Shown piece by piece: positions 1 to 7,888 of a stretch of DNA of 64,000 bases. Position numbers and translations under genes: made by a program. Numbering within the stretch: position 1 is the first letter of the stretch; every line of letters starts with the position of its first letter. The stretch is from Suipraeoptans intestinalis (GTDB lineage: Bacteria > Bacillota > Clostridia > Lachnospirales > Lachnospiraceae): the NCBI RefSeq assembly GCF_009696485.1, contig NZ_VULY01000018.1, forward strand, positions 310,001 to 374,000, in the 5' to 3' direction. The notes beneath the pieces were generated by a model that was given only the letters and a program-made list of their open reading frames with translations, was not told where the DNA came from and made no database searches.

Positions 1-1120
1 TGATTACATATGCAATGATCAAAAGATACTGTTTTCTGATCACTACCAGTACATTATCAAAAGCATTTGCAAACGTATAAATACAGCCTCCCGCAATAAG
101 AATCAAAAGTTCTGTCCGGTACGGAGAAAGTTCCAAACTATACACCACCGACAGGATCGGAATCCCCAGCAACGCACTCCCTGCCAGAATGACCACCGAA
201 ATCGCCAGAAGCGCTCCCACCAGACGTCCCAGAATCTTCAGCATCTTCCTTTTTCGATTTGTGCTCCAAAAAACCGCCATGTGTGTTACCAATGGACGAA
301 AAAATATGTAGGCCAGAGTCAAAAAAGAAGCCGGCATGAACAGCACTGTAAATTCTGTCTGTACTCCGTCTTTCAGTCGCCCCATACCGCTTGCTGCATC
401 TATAGCCAGCTTCGGCGCATTTACGATGCTCATCATCAAAAATGCATTTACAAAAAGCGGGAAGCCTTCCACCGCCATCTGAAGCATCCATTTTTTCCCT
501 GTTTTTTCTCTCTTTCGCCGTCGAAAACAGTCTACCAATATCGTATACCGATAATCAAACGCATAAAAACAGACTGCATATGCAGCAGTCAGAGACAAAC
601 TGGCAATCATGAGATTTCTAGTCAGAAACAGTCCGGCAGCAAATACCAGCAAGGCGGACCACACCCGCCCTACAATGGCTTTGCTGGCCAGATCCAGTCT
701 CTCTTTTTGCTGAAACCACCCCTCATAAACATCCGCAATACAGTCAATCCCTCGAAACAGAGTGATCACAATTACCACCAAGGCTTTGTACGGCTCATAA
801 TGCTTTAGAAGCACATAGCCTCCACAACCGATCATCATCACAACGATCGTTACGATCCTGAACTGCAGATACTGATCAAATGTAAATTTTTCTTCCACAT
901 CCGTCGCCTGGAACATCCTGATCTGGAAAGTTCCAATGATAGCCATCAGCTGACTGACCGCCCATGCAAGGGAAAAGATGTCCGCTTCTCTTCCCTCCAC
1001 GCCTCTGGTTAAAATCATAAAAGCCACAACGGATAGCAATGCGTTGGACATACTCCCAAGCATATTCCATATATAAACAGTCTTACTGTCCGGCTCTTTA
1101 TTTATACTGCTCACTTTCAT
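1..1120 (-). CDS. Polysaccharide flippase-like membrane protein (partial)
   Basis: The reading frame opens with ATG at 1120 behind a GGAG site and runs off the left edge of the window with no stop, so about 373 residues of the N-terminal part are seen. It is a polytopic membrane protein with alternating hydrophobic helices and short basic loops, including a GWFQQKERLD segment after the third helix or so. This resembles Wzx/MATE-type polysaccharide exporters. It lies 26 bp downstream of the LicD gene, so the two are probably co-transcribed and it may export the phosphocholine-bearing glycan or teichoic acid precursor. The flippase role is an inference from fold and context; no catalytic motif is available to test it. 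Confidence 0.75.
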   Translation of the reverse strand, partial: MKVSSINKEPDSKTVYIWNMLGSMSNALLSVVAFMILTRGVEGREADIFSLAWAVSQLMAIIGTFQIRMFQATDVEEKFTFDQYLQFRIVTIVVMMIGCGGYVLLKHYEPYKALVVIVITLFRGIDCIADVYEGWFQQKERLDLASKAIVGRVWSALLVFAAGLFLTRNLMIASLSLTAAYAVCFYAFDYRYTILVDCFRRRKREKTGKKWMLQMAVEGFPLFVNAFLMMSIVNAPKLAIDAASGMGRLKDGVQTEFTVLFMPASFLTLAYIFFRPLVTHMAVFWSTNRKRKMLKILGRLVGALLAISVVILAGSALLGIPILSVVYSLELSPYRTELLILIAGGCIYTFANAFDNVLVVIRKQYLLIIAYVI

Positions 1121-1146
1121 TCTCCTATCCTTCTGCTCTTTGCGGG

Positions 1147-2043
1147 CTATATCCTTTCTTCCTCTCCAAAATCCAACTGCAGGGGCATGTGGTTTACCCT
1201 GCTCTCCTCTGGCGGAATCTGCATGTATTCCCCATATATTTTGGTGAGAAACTCATGGTTGCATTTTGGAAGACATACCTCTATCCCCTCGAAACTTCCA
1301 GTCTGAAGCGGAAAAATATCTTCTTTTCGAATCATATCTTTCAAACATCCGGCATATTCAAAGGATGTTACATATTCACTTCTTTCTTCCGGCGTATTAT
1401 AGCGAGTAGAAGCTTTCACAAACTGTCTGTAGATCCACCTTGGACTGATCCGAAGTCCCGCAAGGATCAGATGTATCCCCTGACAGATCCCTTTGTATAA
1501 AGTTCCCAAAATACCCTTGGTGGGAATTGACGGTTTTCCCGTTCCGGACAAAAAAAGCAGCCGCCCCCAAAAAATCGCTTTCCTCGCCTGGCGGCTCCGC
1601 TTTTTTTCCTCTTTTGCCACGTAATCAAGCGGAAAGATATCCATAAAAATTGCCTGTTCACATTTCAGGTGCTTGGATCCTTCCGTCACAAACACTGTTC
1701 CTTTTTTCTGGATGTGGGTTACTGTGCAGGCATATCTTTTATCAATTTCCGGCGTCAGCAGGCTGTATCTTTCCCCCAGTTCTTCCTGAAACACTCCGCA
1801 AAATCGATTGTAGTCTTCCCTTAACATTGCCACATCAATATCGTCATCCCAGGGAATAAATCCTTCGTGACGAACCGCACCGATCGCCGTTCCGTATATC
1901 ACAAAGTATGGAAAGCCGTGTTTCTGACAAACATGAATAAAGTCCTCCAGCATATTCTTTTGCACTTTGTGCAGTTTCTCCAGGCTTTTTGCATCATACT
2001 CCCTGTACTTTTCTCCCACAGTCCTGTCTCCTTTTTTATCCAT
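1147..2043 (-). CDS. licD: LicD-family phosphocholine transferase
   Basis: This 298-residue protein carries the LicD hallmark near residues 48-72: YGTAIGAVRHEGFIPWDDDID, the acidic metal-binding DDDID core of this nucleotidyltransferase-fold family. LicD enzymes move phosphocholine from CDP-choline to sugars of teichoic acid or capsule at the membrane. Choline uptake, kinase and cytidylyltransferase genes lie immediately upstream, which fits that role; LicD relatives can also transfer other groups such as ribitol phosphate. A promoter with consensus boxes lies about 94 bp upstream, so it can be transcribed apart from the transporter. The ATG at 2043 is preceded by a GAGAAGAG purine stretch. 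Confidence 0.9.
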   Translation of the reverse strand: MDKKGDRTVGEKYREYDAKSLEKLHKVQKNMLEDFIHVCQKHGFPYFVIYGTAIGAVRHEGFIPWDDDIDVAMLREDYNRFCGVFQEELGERYSLLTPEIDKRYACTVTHIQKKGTVFVTEGSKHLKCEQAIFMDIFPLDYVAKEEKKRSRQARKAIFWGRLLFLSGTGKPSIPTKGILGTLYKGICQGIHLILAGLRISPRWIYRQFVKASTRYNTPEERSEYVTSFEYAGCLKDMIRKEDIFPLQTGSFEGIEVCLPKCNHEFLTKIYGEYMQIPPEESRVNHMPLQLDFGEEERI

Positions 2044-2136
2044 AGCTCTTCTCTCACAGCTTCTGTCAAAAATGTTTCCGTACAGACTTCCCCTGCCACA
2101 TTTTTTCCTGCCTTCCTATAGCTGTTAACTGCTCCC

Positions 2137-2165
2137 ATTCTAACCCATGCTACTTTCTCTGTCAA
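2137..2165 (-). promoter_or_regulatory. Candidate sigma-A promoter of licD
   Basis: TTGACA at 2160-2165 and TAGAAT at 2137-2142 on the minus strand are 17 bp apart. The box sequences and spacing are the same as at the licA promoter 4.4 kb upstream. Confidence 0.65.
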
Positions 2166-2225
2166 TCTGGCGGTTTCGGGATGCAAAAGCGGCTTTGCCT
2201 ATTTTCTCTACCTTTTACTTCTTTC

Positions 2226-3791
2226 TTACTGGCTCAGATTTGAATGTTTCGTATTCTTCCGTTCCTGCTCTTCTTGCAGATACTTCCTTGCATCCTTGAA
2301 AAAGGAAGCCACGATCAATATCACAATGATCCCCACAGGAAACGCCGCTATAACCGCTACTGACTGGAGGTTGTTCATGGAACTCTCCGAAAAGATCAGG
2401 GCAATGGGGAAGAGAATAAACAGGATCGCCCAAAAGGTCCGAACTCTCTTATCCGGCTCCTCCTCCGGCTTCAGATACCGGTAGGAATAGGAAGAAACCA
2501 CCATCGTCAGTGCGTCAAAGGTCGTAGCGTAAAAAGCGATCATGGTAATGACCAGTACCACCAGCACCAGCTTAGCTGCCGGAAGCGTCTTTAAAATATT
2601 CAATATCACTTTGGATATCTCTTCTCCTTTTCCCAGCATGGTCACGGCGTCTATCTTTCCCCTCACCTGCTGGGACATCCCATAATTTCCCAGGATGATA
2701 AAAGACAGGAAGGTTCCTCCCAGCCCCCAGCCATAGGCACCCAGCACTGTGTTTTTTATAGTTCTTCCCTTACTGATCATTCCGATGAAAAACGGAGTTG
2801 CCACGCACCATGCCATCCAGTAAGCCCAGTAAAAGACACTCCAGTTTTGTACAAAGGCTGTTTCCCGCGCCGGATCCATCCAGGTAGCCAGTCCCACAAA
2901 ATTCTGGATCAGATTTCCTGTGGAAGAAAATCCTGTTTCCAGGATGTACCTGCATTCCCCTCCGGCAAGCAACACATACGCCAGCAAAAAAAAGAACAGG
3001 TACGCACAAACTGTAGCCAGCCGGAACACTCCTTCCATCCCAAACCATACCGTCAAAGTATAAACGATTGCAATGGTCACCAAAATAGAGATGGTAAGCC
3101 CAAATCCCATTGGCAGACCAAACGCATATCCCAAGGCAGCTGCAAGAAGAGGGGTAGCAAGGGAAAAGGTGGTCGCTGTTCCTGCCAGCAGCGCCAGAAC
3201 TGCCAGCAGATCGATCATCTTTCCCAGGATTCCGTCCACCCTGTCTCCCAGAATGGGACGGCAGGCCTCTGAAAACTTCTGTTTTTTCCTTCCACGGACA
3301 TGGATCATGAATCCAAACGCTACTGCCAGCACAATATAAAAGCTCCAGGCAATCGGTCCCCAGTGAAACAAAGAGAAGGTGGGCGCCCATTTCTGCATCC
3401 CGCCCAATTCCTTTACGTAGGCTTCCCTGGCATAGATCGCCCACTCACACAGGGAATAGAATAAAATATCTGCTGCCATGGTAGAGGTAAAAATCATCGT
3501 TCCCCACTGAAACGTAGTATATTTGGGCTTCTCCTCTCCTCCTAAACGGATTTTTCCATATTTGGAAAATGCCATATACATGGAACAGATCACGGCTGCC
3601 ACTCCCAGAAACACATAATAAAGCCCCAGGTCATCCCCCAGAAAATTTCGGACAGACTGCAGTGTCACCTTGGATGCTTCCGGAAATTTCATAAATGTGA
3701 TACAAAGCCCGATGATTAGCAGCAACGGAATGATCATAATCTCCTTGTCCATCTGTTTTTCAATTCTCTTTAACTGATTGTTTTCTTTCAT
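2226..3791 (-). CDS. BCCT-family transporter (probable choline transporter)
   Basis: A 521-residue protein with about 12 membrane segments. The BCCT hallmark appears as FYWAYWMAWCVATPFF followed by ISKGRTI, within the usual size range of this sodium- or proton-coupled betaine/choline/carnitine family. It sits between the choline kinase/cytidylyltransferase genes and licD, so choline is the most likely substrate, supplying LicA. The start at 3791 has a good AGGAAGGAA site. The exact substrate cannot be read from the sequence. It is probably co-transcribed with the two upstream genes from the promoter at 6536-6564. Confidence 0.88.
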   Translation of the reverse strand: MKENNQLKRIEKQMDKEIMIIPLLLIIGLCITFMKFPEASKVTLQSVRNFLGDDLGLYYVFLGVAAVICSMYMAFSKYGKIRLGGEEKPKYTTFQWGTMIFTSTMAADILFYSLCEWAIYAREAYVKELGGMQKWAPTFSLFHWGPIAWSFYIVLAVAFGFMIHVRGRKKQKFSEACRPILGDRVDGILGKMIDLLAVLALLAGTATTFSLATPLLAAALGYAFGLPMGFGLTISILVTIAIVYTLTVWFGMEGVFRLATVCAYLFFFLLAYVLLAGGECRYILETGFSSTGNLIQNFVGLATWMDPARETAFVQNWSVFYWAYWMAWCVATPFFIGMISKGRTIKNTVLGAYGWGLGGTFLSFIILGNYGMSQQVRGKIDAVTMLGKGEEISKVILNILKTLPAAKLVLVVLVITMIAFYATTFDALTMVVSSYSYRYLKPEEEPDKRVRTFWAILFILFPIALIFSESSMNNLQSVAVIAAFPVGIIVILIVASFFKDARKYLQEEQERKNTKHSNLSQ

Positions 3792-3881
3792 GCTTGGCTT
3801 TCCTTCCTTTAGTATGCGACCTTAGCCGCTTCTCTTTTGCCGACATTTTCTCCTGCTCCCGCCTTTTCAGAATGCGCCTTC

Positions 3882-4754
3882 TCAGATCCGGCAGCGCTCC
3901 AGCTTGCCTGATTCATAAAAATATCGGTAGGTCTGTTCCCGCAGCGAAAATGTTACGCCTTTTGCCACCCCGTTTTCTTTCAGCGGAACAAATCCTGTCA
4001 GCTCCCCTTCTTCACAGTTCAGAGTCGCCAGGATCTTCTGAAAGATCCGGCTGTCTTTCGCTGCCCGGTACCAGGGAAATGTTTCTCTTAATTCATCCAG
4101 ACTGTCAAACTCCAGCACCTCTCCCTTTTTCTTTTGCTTCCCGTAAAGATCCATGGTTCCCAGGGAGGACACATACAAATCTTCCCAGTATGTCTGCTTT
4201 TCTTCCTCCCGCTCCATGGCCGACTCTAAGAGAGGGATCAGCTGCCGGGAAAATGTTCTGTCAAACAGGACTTCTCCCTGCATGACCCAGGCATCCTTCC
4301 CTCCGATCACCACTTTTTGGATTTTCCCGGACTCATCTGTTTCCACACACCACTCGGGGGTTTCTCCCTCCTGATAGGTCAGTCCATAGTAGGGAACCTC
4401 TTCTTTTCTTCGGAATGGATTTTGTGCAAAATAGTAATCTCCGCAGGAAATATAGGTATTTTTCAGTTCTTTTCTTGCCACAAACAGGCTGGAATGATTG
4501 TTTCGTTCCATGTAGTAGGGATTTTCGATCAGTTTGACTTCAAATTTCTCTTTCAGATACGCAAATTGTTCTTTTTTGTATCCCACGACTATGGTAATAT
4601 CCCTGATCCCGCTTTCTCTCAGCTGAAGGATCTGCCGCTCGATCAGCACCTCTCCCTCTATTTTCAGAAGAGCTTTCGGTATTTCATAAGACAGGGGCGC
4701 CATCCTTGTGGACATTCCTGCCGCCATCAAAATCGCATTTTCTACTTCTATCAT
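3882..4754 (-). CDS. licC: LicC-like phosphocholine cytidylyltransferase with short LicA-like tail
   Basis: A 290-residue NTP-transferase. Residues 8-30 hold the nucleotide-binding signature (AILMAAGMSTRMAP, then PKALL) and CGDYYF near 104-109 supplies the metal-binding aspartate region. LicC makes CDP-choline from CTP and phosphocholine. I chose ATG 4754 because it follows the stop of the upstream gene by one base (TAA-C-ATG) and has GGAGG just inside that gene, implying translational coupling; longer in-frame starts lie inside the upstream gene. Residues about 237-290 resemble the first strands of the LicA kinase N-lobe in the neighbouring fusion (LKENGVAKGVTFS against LKKGMTNRSFEFS) and then stop, so this looks like a truncated duplicate of the LicC-LicA fusion. 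Both cytidylyltransferase domains look intact. Confidence 0.85.
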   Translation of the reverse strand: MIEVENAILMAAGMSTRMAPLSYEIPKALLKIEGEVLIERQILQLRESGIRDITIVVGYKKEQFAYLKEKFEVKLIENPYYMERNNHSSLFVARKELKNTYISCGDYYFAQNPFRRKEEVPYYGLTYQEGETPEWCVETDESGKIQKVVIGGKDAWVMQGEVLFDRTFSRQLIPLLESAMEREEEKQTYWEDLYVSSLGTMDLYGKQKKKGEVLEFDSLDELRETFPWYRAAKDSRIFQKILATLNCEEGELTGFVPLKENGVAKGVTFSLREQTYRYFYESGKLERCRI

Positions 4755-4755
4755 G

Positions 4756-6501
4756 TTACTCTGCCTCCATTTCCGCCTTCGCATACCGGTAATACTCCTT
4801 TGCATATCGGTATTGCCTCAGGGAATATTCCCCAAACTCGATTCCACAGGTCTTCTTATATTCGCACCAGTTGCTCCACAGCAGACCGCAAACGGCAATG
4901 TAGCAGTAGATCTTTACCCGAACCGCCGCAGAAGGCTCTCCCTGGAAATAGCACGCGATCAGCCAGTCCACCTCCTCCTTGGAATACATGGCATAGATGG
5001 CAAACATGGCGATATCTACATGAACATCCTGCATGCCCGCATATTCCCAGTCGATCAGATACATTTTTTCCGGCGTAAGGAGAAAATTGTCGCAGACTGC
5101 ATCGATGTGACTCAGCGCGATTGTTTTCGGCTGCCTGTCAATGTACGCTTTCAATTCGAATACTTTTTTCTTTGTTTCCTCATAGTCTTCATAGTCCGAA
5201 GGGTAATCTCCCCTTAATCTCTCATAGTATTCGATCTGTTCAAACAGCTGGAATGTGTGTCCCACCTGAAGCTTACGATCGTGGAAGGCTTTCAGGTATC
5301 TCATACAGTCCTCCACCTCTTTTTTGTCTTCTTTTCTGCAGGGTCGTGCATTCTCTATAAACTTTGTGATCTTATACCCGCTCTCCGGAGATATGTAGAC
5401 CACCGGATCACAGATGTCTGTCCCTTTCAGGGCTTCATATACTTCAAATTCCTGTCGCCTGTTGATCAGCCTGTCTGTCCCCTCTCCCGGGATCCTGGCA
5501 ATATAGCGTTCTCCTCTGCAGGAAAATTCAAAAGAGCGGTTCGTCATTCCCTTCTTCAGCGCCTGGATCTCCTGGATCTCCTCCAGTTTGCATGACAGTA
5601 CCTCTGCGATCTTCTCCAGGATATCTGTCTGCAGATGTCCCGAATGGCTGTCGATCTCCCTCAACTGCTCGTAGGTATTGATCTCGTAGACATCCTCTTC
5701 TTTTGCGATCCTGGATGCGATCCACATTTTCGATTCCGCAAACAGCACTTCTTCCCAGAACTTTTGATCGTAGGTTCTCTGTGATGCGTATAGACCAAGC
5801 AACTGTTTCAGCCGATCTGCCTCCTGATCCTGTATATAAGCGATTCCCACCATGCGGTGCCCCGACTTTTCTGCCTTGACCCGGACCAGCTCTCTTTTTC
5901 GATTGACCCTTACTCCACTGTCCTTTGACTCTTCTTCCGTCATCATATACCAGGAATACCACTCGTAACCGGAAAAGGGATTCTCCCCGCACCAGATATC
6001 ACAGGGGAGAATATAGCTGTTTCCGATTCTGTCTGCCACTTTGTTTAAAGAGGAGAGATTGTTCTTTCTTCCGTATTCTTCATTAAAGATCAGACGGACA
6101 TTCCACTTGTCTATCAGATATTCGTATCGCTCTTTCATAAATCCCACTACCACATCGATCTGATGTACACCCGCCTCCCGGAGCTGGCGGATCAGTCGCT
6201 CGATCAGCCTCTCTCCGCCAATCTCAAGCAGTCCCTTTGGCACCTCTACATTAATGGGTACCATCCGCATCCCATAGCCTGCTGCCAGGATAACCGCATG
6301 CCTCGGACGCTGCTTCTCTGCTTCTTTTTGCGCCTGTTCACTGATCTCCAGCTGCTCGTTCAAATACCCGTCTTCTATCAGTTCTCTCAGACAACCGTTC
6401 ACCTTCCCCAGGGAAAGCCCTGTCAGGGCAGCCAGCTTCCTTTGATTCTTCTCCGACTTTTTTAAGATCATGTTCAGCAGATCATATTTCGATATGTTCA
6501 T
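4756..6501 (-). CDS. licA: Winged-helix / LicC / LicA trifunctional fusion (choline kinase and cytidylyltransferase)
   Basis: A 581-residue three-domain protein. Residues 1-45 form a MarR-like winged helix (KLAALTGLSLGKVNGCLREL). Residues 67-290 are a LicC-type NTP-transferase (ILAAGYGMRM, PKGLLEIGG, LPCDIW). Residues 296-581 are a LicA-type choline kinase with the N-lobe KKGMTNRSFEF, the LINRRQE segment, the catalytic H465-x-D467-x4-N472 and the metal aspartate D484 in LIDWEYAG. It should phosphorylate choline and activate it to CDP-choline in the cytoplasm. I chose ATG 6501 because GGAG sits 11 bases upstream and a consensus promoter lies just beyond; the frame stays open to 6609 without a better site. 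The DNA-binding domain suggests the enzyme may sense choline metabolites and regulate its own operon, which is inference. Confidence 0.88.
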   Translation of the reverse strand: MNISKYDLLNMILKKSEKNQRKLAALTGLSLGKVNGCLRELIEDGYLNEQLEISEQAQKEAEKQRPRHAVILAAGYGMRMVPINVEVPKGLLEIGGERLIERLIRQLREAGVHQIDVVVGFMKERYEYLIDKWNVRLIFNEEYGRKNNLSSLNKVADRIGNSYILPCDIWCGENPFSGYEWYSWYMMTEEESKDSGVRVNRKRELVRVKAEKSGHRMVGIAYIQDQEADRLKQLLGLYASQRTYDQKFWEEVLFAESKMWIASRIAKEEDVYEINTYEQLREIDSHSGHLQTDILEKIAEVLSCKLEEIQEIQALKKGMTNRSFEFSCRGERYIARIPGEGTDRLINRRQEFEVYEALKGTDICDPVVYISPESGYKITKFIENARPCRKEDKKEVEDCMRYLKAFHDRKLQVGHTFQLFEQIEYYERLRGDYPSDYEDYEETKKKVFELKAYIDRQPKTIALSHIDAVCDNFLLTPEKMYLIDWEYAGMQDVHVDIAMFAIYAMYSKEEVDWLIACYFQGEPSAAVRVKIYCYIAVCGLLWSNWCEYKKTCGIEFGEYSLRQYRYAKEYYRYAKAEMEAE

Positions 6502-6535
6502 GTAATTATTCTCCTTCGTTTTTGTGAACAATCTC

Positions 6536-6564
6536 ATTCTATTCCTTCCTTTCCGATTTGTCAA
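6536..6564 (-). promoter_or_regulatory. Candidate sigma-A promoter of the lic operon
   Basis: TTGACA at 6559-6564 and TAGAAT at 6536-6541, spacing 17 bp, minus strand. Transcription would begin about 28 bases before the licA ATG. An imperfect dyad lies directly upstream at 6567-6594. Confidence 0.75.
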
Positions 6565-6566
6565 CC

Positions 6567-6594
6567 ATGGAATTTCTGGAATAGAATTCTCCAT
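6567..6594 (-). promoter_or_regulatory. Imperfect dyad upstream of the lic promoter, possible operator
   Basis: ATGGAATT and AATTCTCCAT arms face each other around a central TCTGGAATAG, abutting the -35 box. The encoded enzyme has its own winged helix, so this could be its binding site. Evidence is only position and symmetry. Confidence 0.35.
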
Positions 6595-6657
6595 AAAAAT
6601 CCCCCACAAACAATTTCGGTTTTCTGCTTTCCTTTCACCGAACTGTCTGTAGGGGTT
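6595..6657 (-). terminator. Strong intrinsic terminator between the nucleotidyltransferase gene and the lic operon
   Basis: On the minus strand two arms of about 19 bases (starting CCCCTACAGACA and ending TTTGTGGGGG) pair with few mismatches around an A-rich loop and are followed by a TTTTT run. It separates the cdaA-to-nucleotidyltransferase cluster from the lic promoter. The plus strand also ends in a T run, so it may work both ways. Confidence 0.8.
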
Positions 6658-6678
6658 CTTTTTTGTATGTATTCTTTT

Positions 6679-7587
6679 TTAAAGAGAGGAGGGATACCTT
6701 CCTTCCTGCAAAAGTTTTTGGATCGCTTTTACCACCGTATCCTTATCTTCTTTGTAAGTCACTCCAAACCATTCGTCTTCCGAACGCAGAACCGTCACCT
6801 CTATCTGTCCGGAGCGCAAAAAGGCATCCACAATATCAGGCAAAAGATACTCTTTTTTGTCCCAGGGATCCACTGTTTCCAAAAATCTTTCAAATCCCTG
6901 CTGCAGCCTTTCAAAAATTTCCGGTGAAAATCCCCACATATTCATAGAGACTTCCATATCGCCATCCAGGCTGTAAAAAGAGTCCGTCTGGACCCCGATT
7001 CCCTGAGACGTCTTTACAATATGGCTCGTTTCATCCAGTCCGATCAATTGATGCTTCTGGTTCATCCTGCAAAGCCCTCTCGTCACTGCTCCGTTCTCAC
7101 TGACGGTATGCTTCAGCTGAAACGCTACCATACATGCCGAAAGCACATCTTTCTGCCGCTTCATCCCTGTCAGATGCTCATATGCTTTCCGATAGGCAGA
7201 TCTCCCATAGTAATCATCTGCATTGATCACAAGAAACGGTTCCTGCACCAGATCCTTGCATACCAGGATAGCCTGTCCCGTTCCCCATGGCTTCTTTCTG
7301 CCTGCATACTTCTGACGAAATGGCTGCGGAATATCCTCCACTTCCTGAAACGCGTATTCTACTGCAATAGTTTTTGCGATCCGGTCTCCGATCCTGGCTT
7401 TAAATTCTTCTTCCAGATCTTTTCGGATCACAAAGACCACCTTGTCAAACCCCGCTTCTTTCGCATCATAAATGGAATAGTCAATGATCAGCTCTCCACT
7501 GGGCCCTACCGGCTCCAGCTGCTTGATCCCTCCGCCAAAACGGCTTCCGATCCCTGCCGCCATGACCACCAAAGTTGCCTTCCCCAT
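6679..7587 (-). CDS. Nucleotidyltransferase (sugar-1-phosphate NTP-transferase type)
   Basis: A 302-residue single-domain NTP-transferase. The N-terminus reads LVVMAAGIGSRFGGG, the glycine-rich nucleotide loop, and VINADDYYG near 118-126 carries the metal-binding aspartates. Such proteins build NDP-sugars or related activated precursors; the substrate is not evident. It is the last gene of the cluster before the terminator at 6595-6657 and starts 17 bases after HPr ends, with GGAGG upstream of ATG 7587. Its proximity to the lic genes could mean a role in surface glycan synthesis, but the terminator argues for separate transcription. Confidence 0.85.
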   Translation of the reverse strand: MGKATLVVMAAGIGSRFGGGIKQLEPVGPSGELIIDYSIYDAKEAGFDKVVFVIRKDLEEEFKARIGDRIAKTIAVEYAFQEVEDIPQPFRQKYAGRKKPWGTGQAILVCKDLVQEPFLVINADDYYGRSAYRKAYEHLTGMKRQKDVLSACMVAFQLKHTVSENGAVTRGLCRMNQKHQLIGLDETSHIVKTSQGIGVQTDSFYSLDGDMEVSMNMWGFSPEIFERLQQGFERFLETVDPWDKKEYLLPDIVDAFLRSGQIEVTVLRSEDEWFGVTYKEDKDTVVKAIQKLLQEGRYPSSL

Positions 7588-7604
7588 AGTTTTTTCATCC
7601 TCCT

Positions 7605-7868
7605 CTATTCTCCCAGGCCTTCTTCGATCAAAGACACCATCGTATGCAGGGCTTCCGTTTCATCTTCCCCGTCACATACCAGTTCAATAGTGTCTCCCTT
7701 CTTGATGCATGCGCCCAGTACACTCAGCACACTTTTTGCATTGGCCGTCGTTTCCTTATATCGAAACTCTACCTTGCACCTGAAACTACTGGCTGCATTG
7801 CAGAAAACGCCGGCCGGTCTCAGATGCAGTCCTGTAGGATTTATGATCGTAACTTTCTGTGCTACCAT
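7605..7868 (-). CDS. ptsH: HPr-family phosphocarrier protein
   Basis: An 87-residue protein with the HPr active site GLHLRPAG (His15) and the regulatory serine region NAKSVLSVLG (Ser46 position), the site used by HPr kinase in Firmicutes. HPr carries phosphate from enzyme I to sugar permeases and, when Ser-phosphorylated, is a corepressor for CcpA. No other PTS gene is in the window; it is wedged between cdaR and a nucleotidyltransferase gene. Because the active-site surroundings (HLRPAGVF) differ slightly from the commonest HLRPAAxF, it could be a paralogue rather than the main HPr. Confidence 0.9.
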   Translation of the reverse strand: MVAQKVTIINPTGLHLRPAGVFCNAASSFRCKVEFRYKETTANAKSVLSVLGACIKKGDTIELVCDGEDETEALHTMVSLIEEGLGE

Positions 7869-7888
7869 ACGAATGCCTCCCTTCGTTA

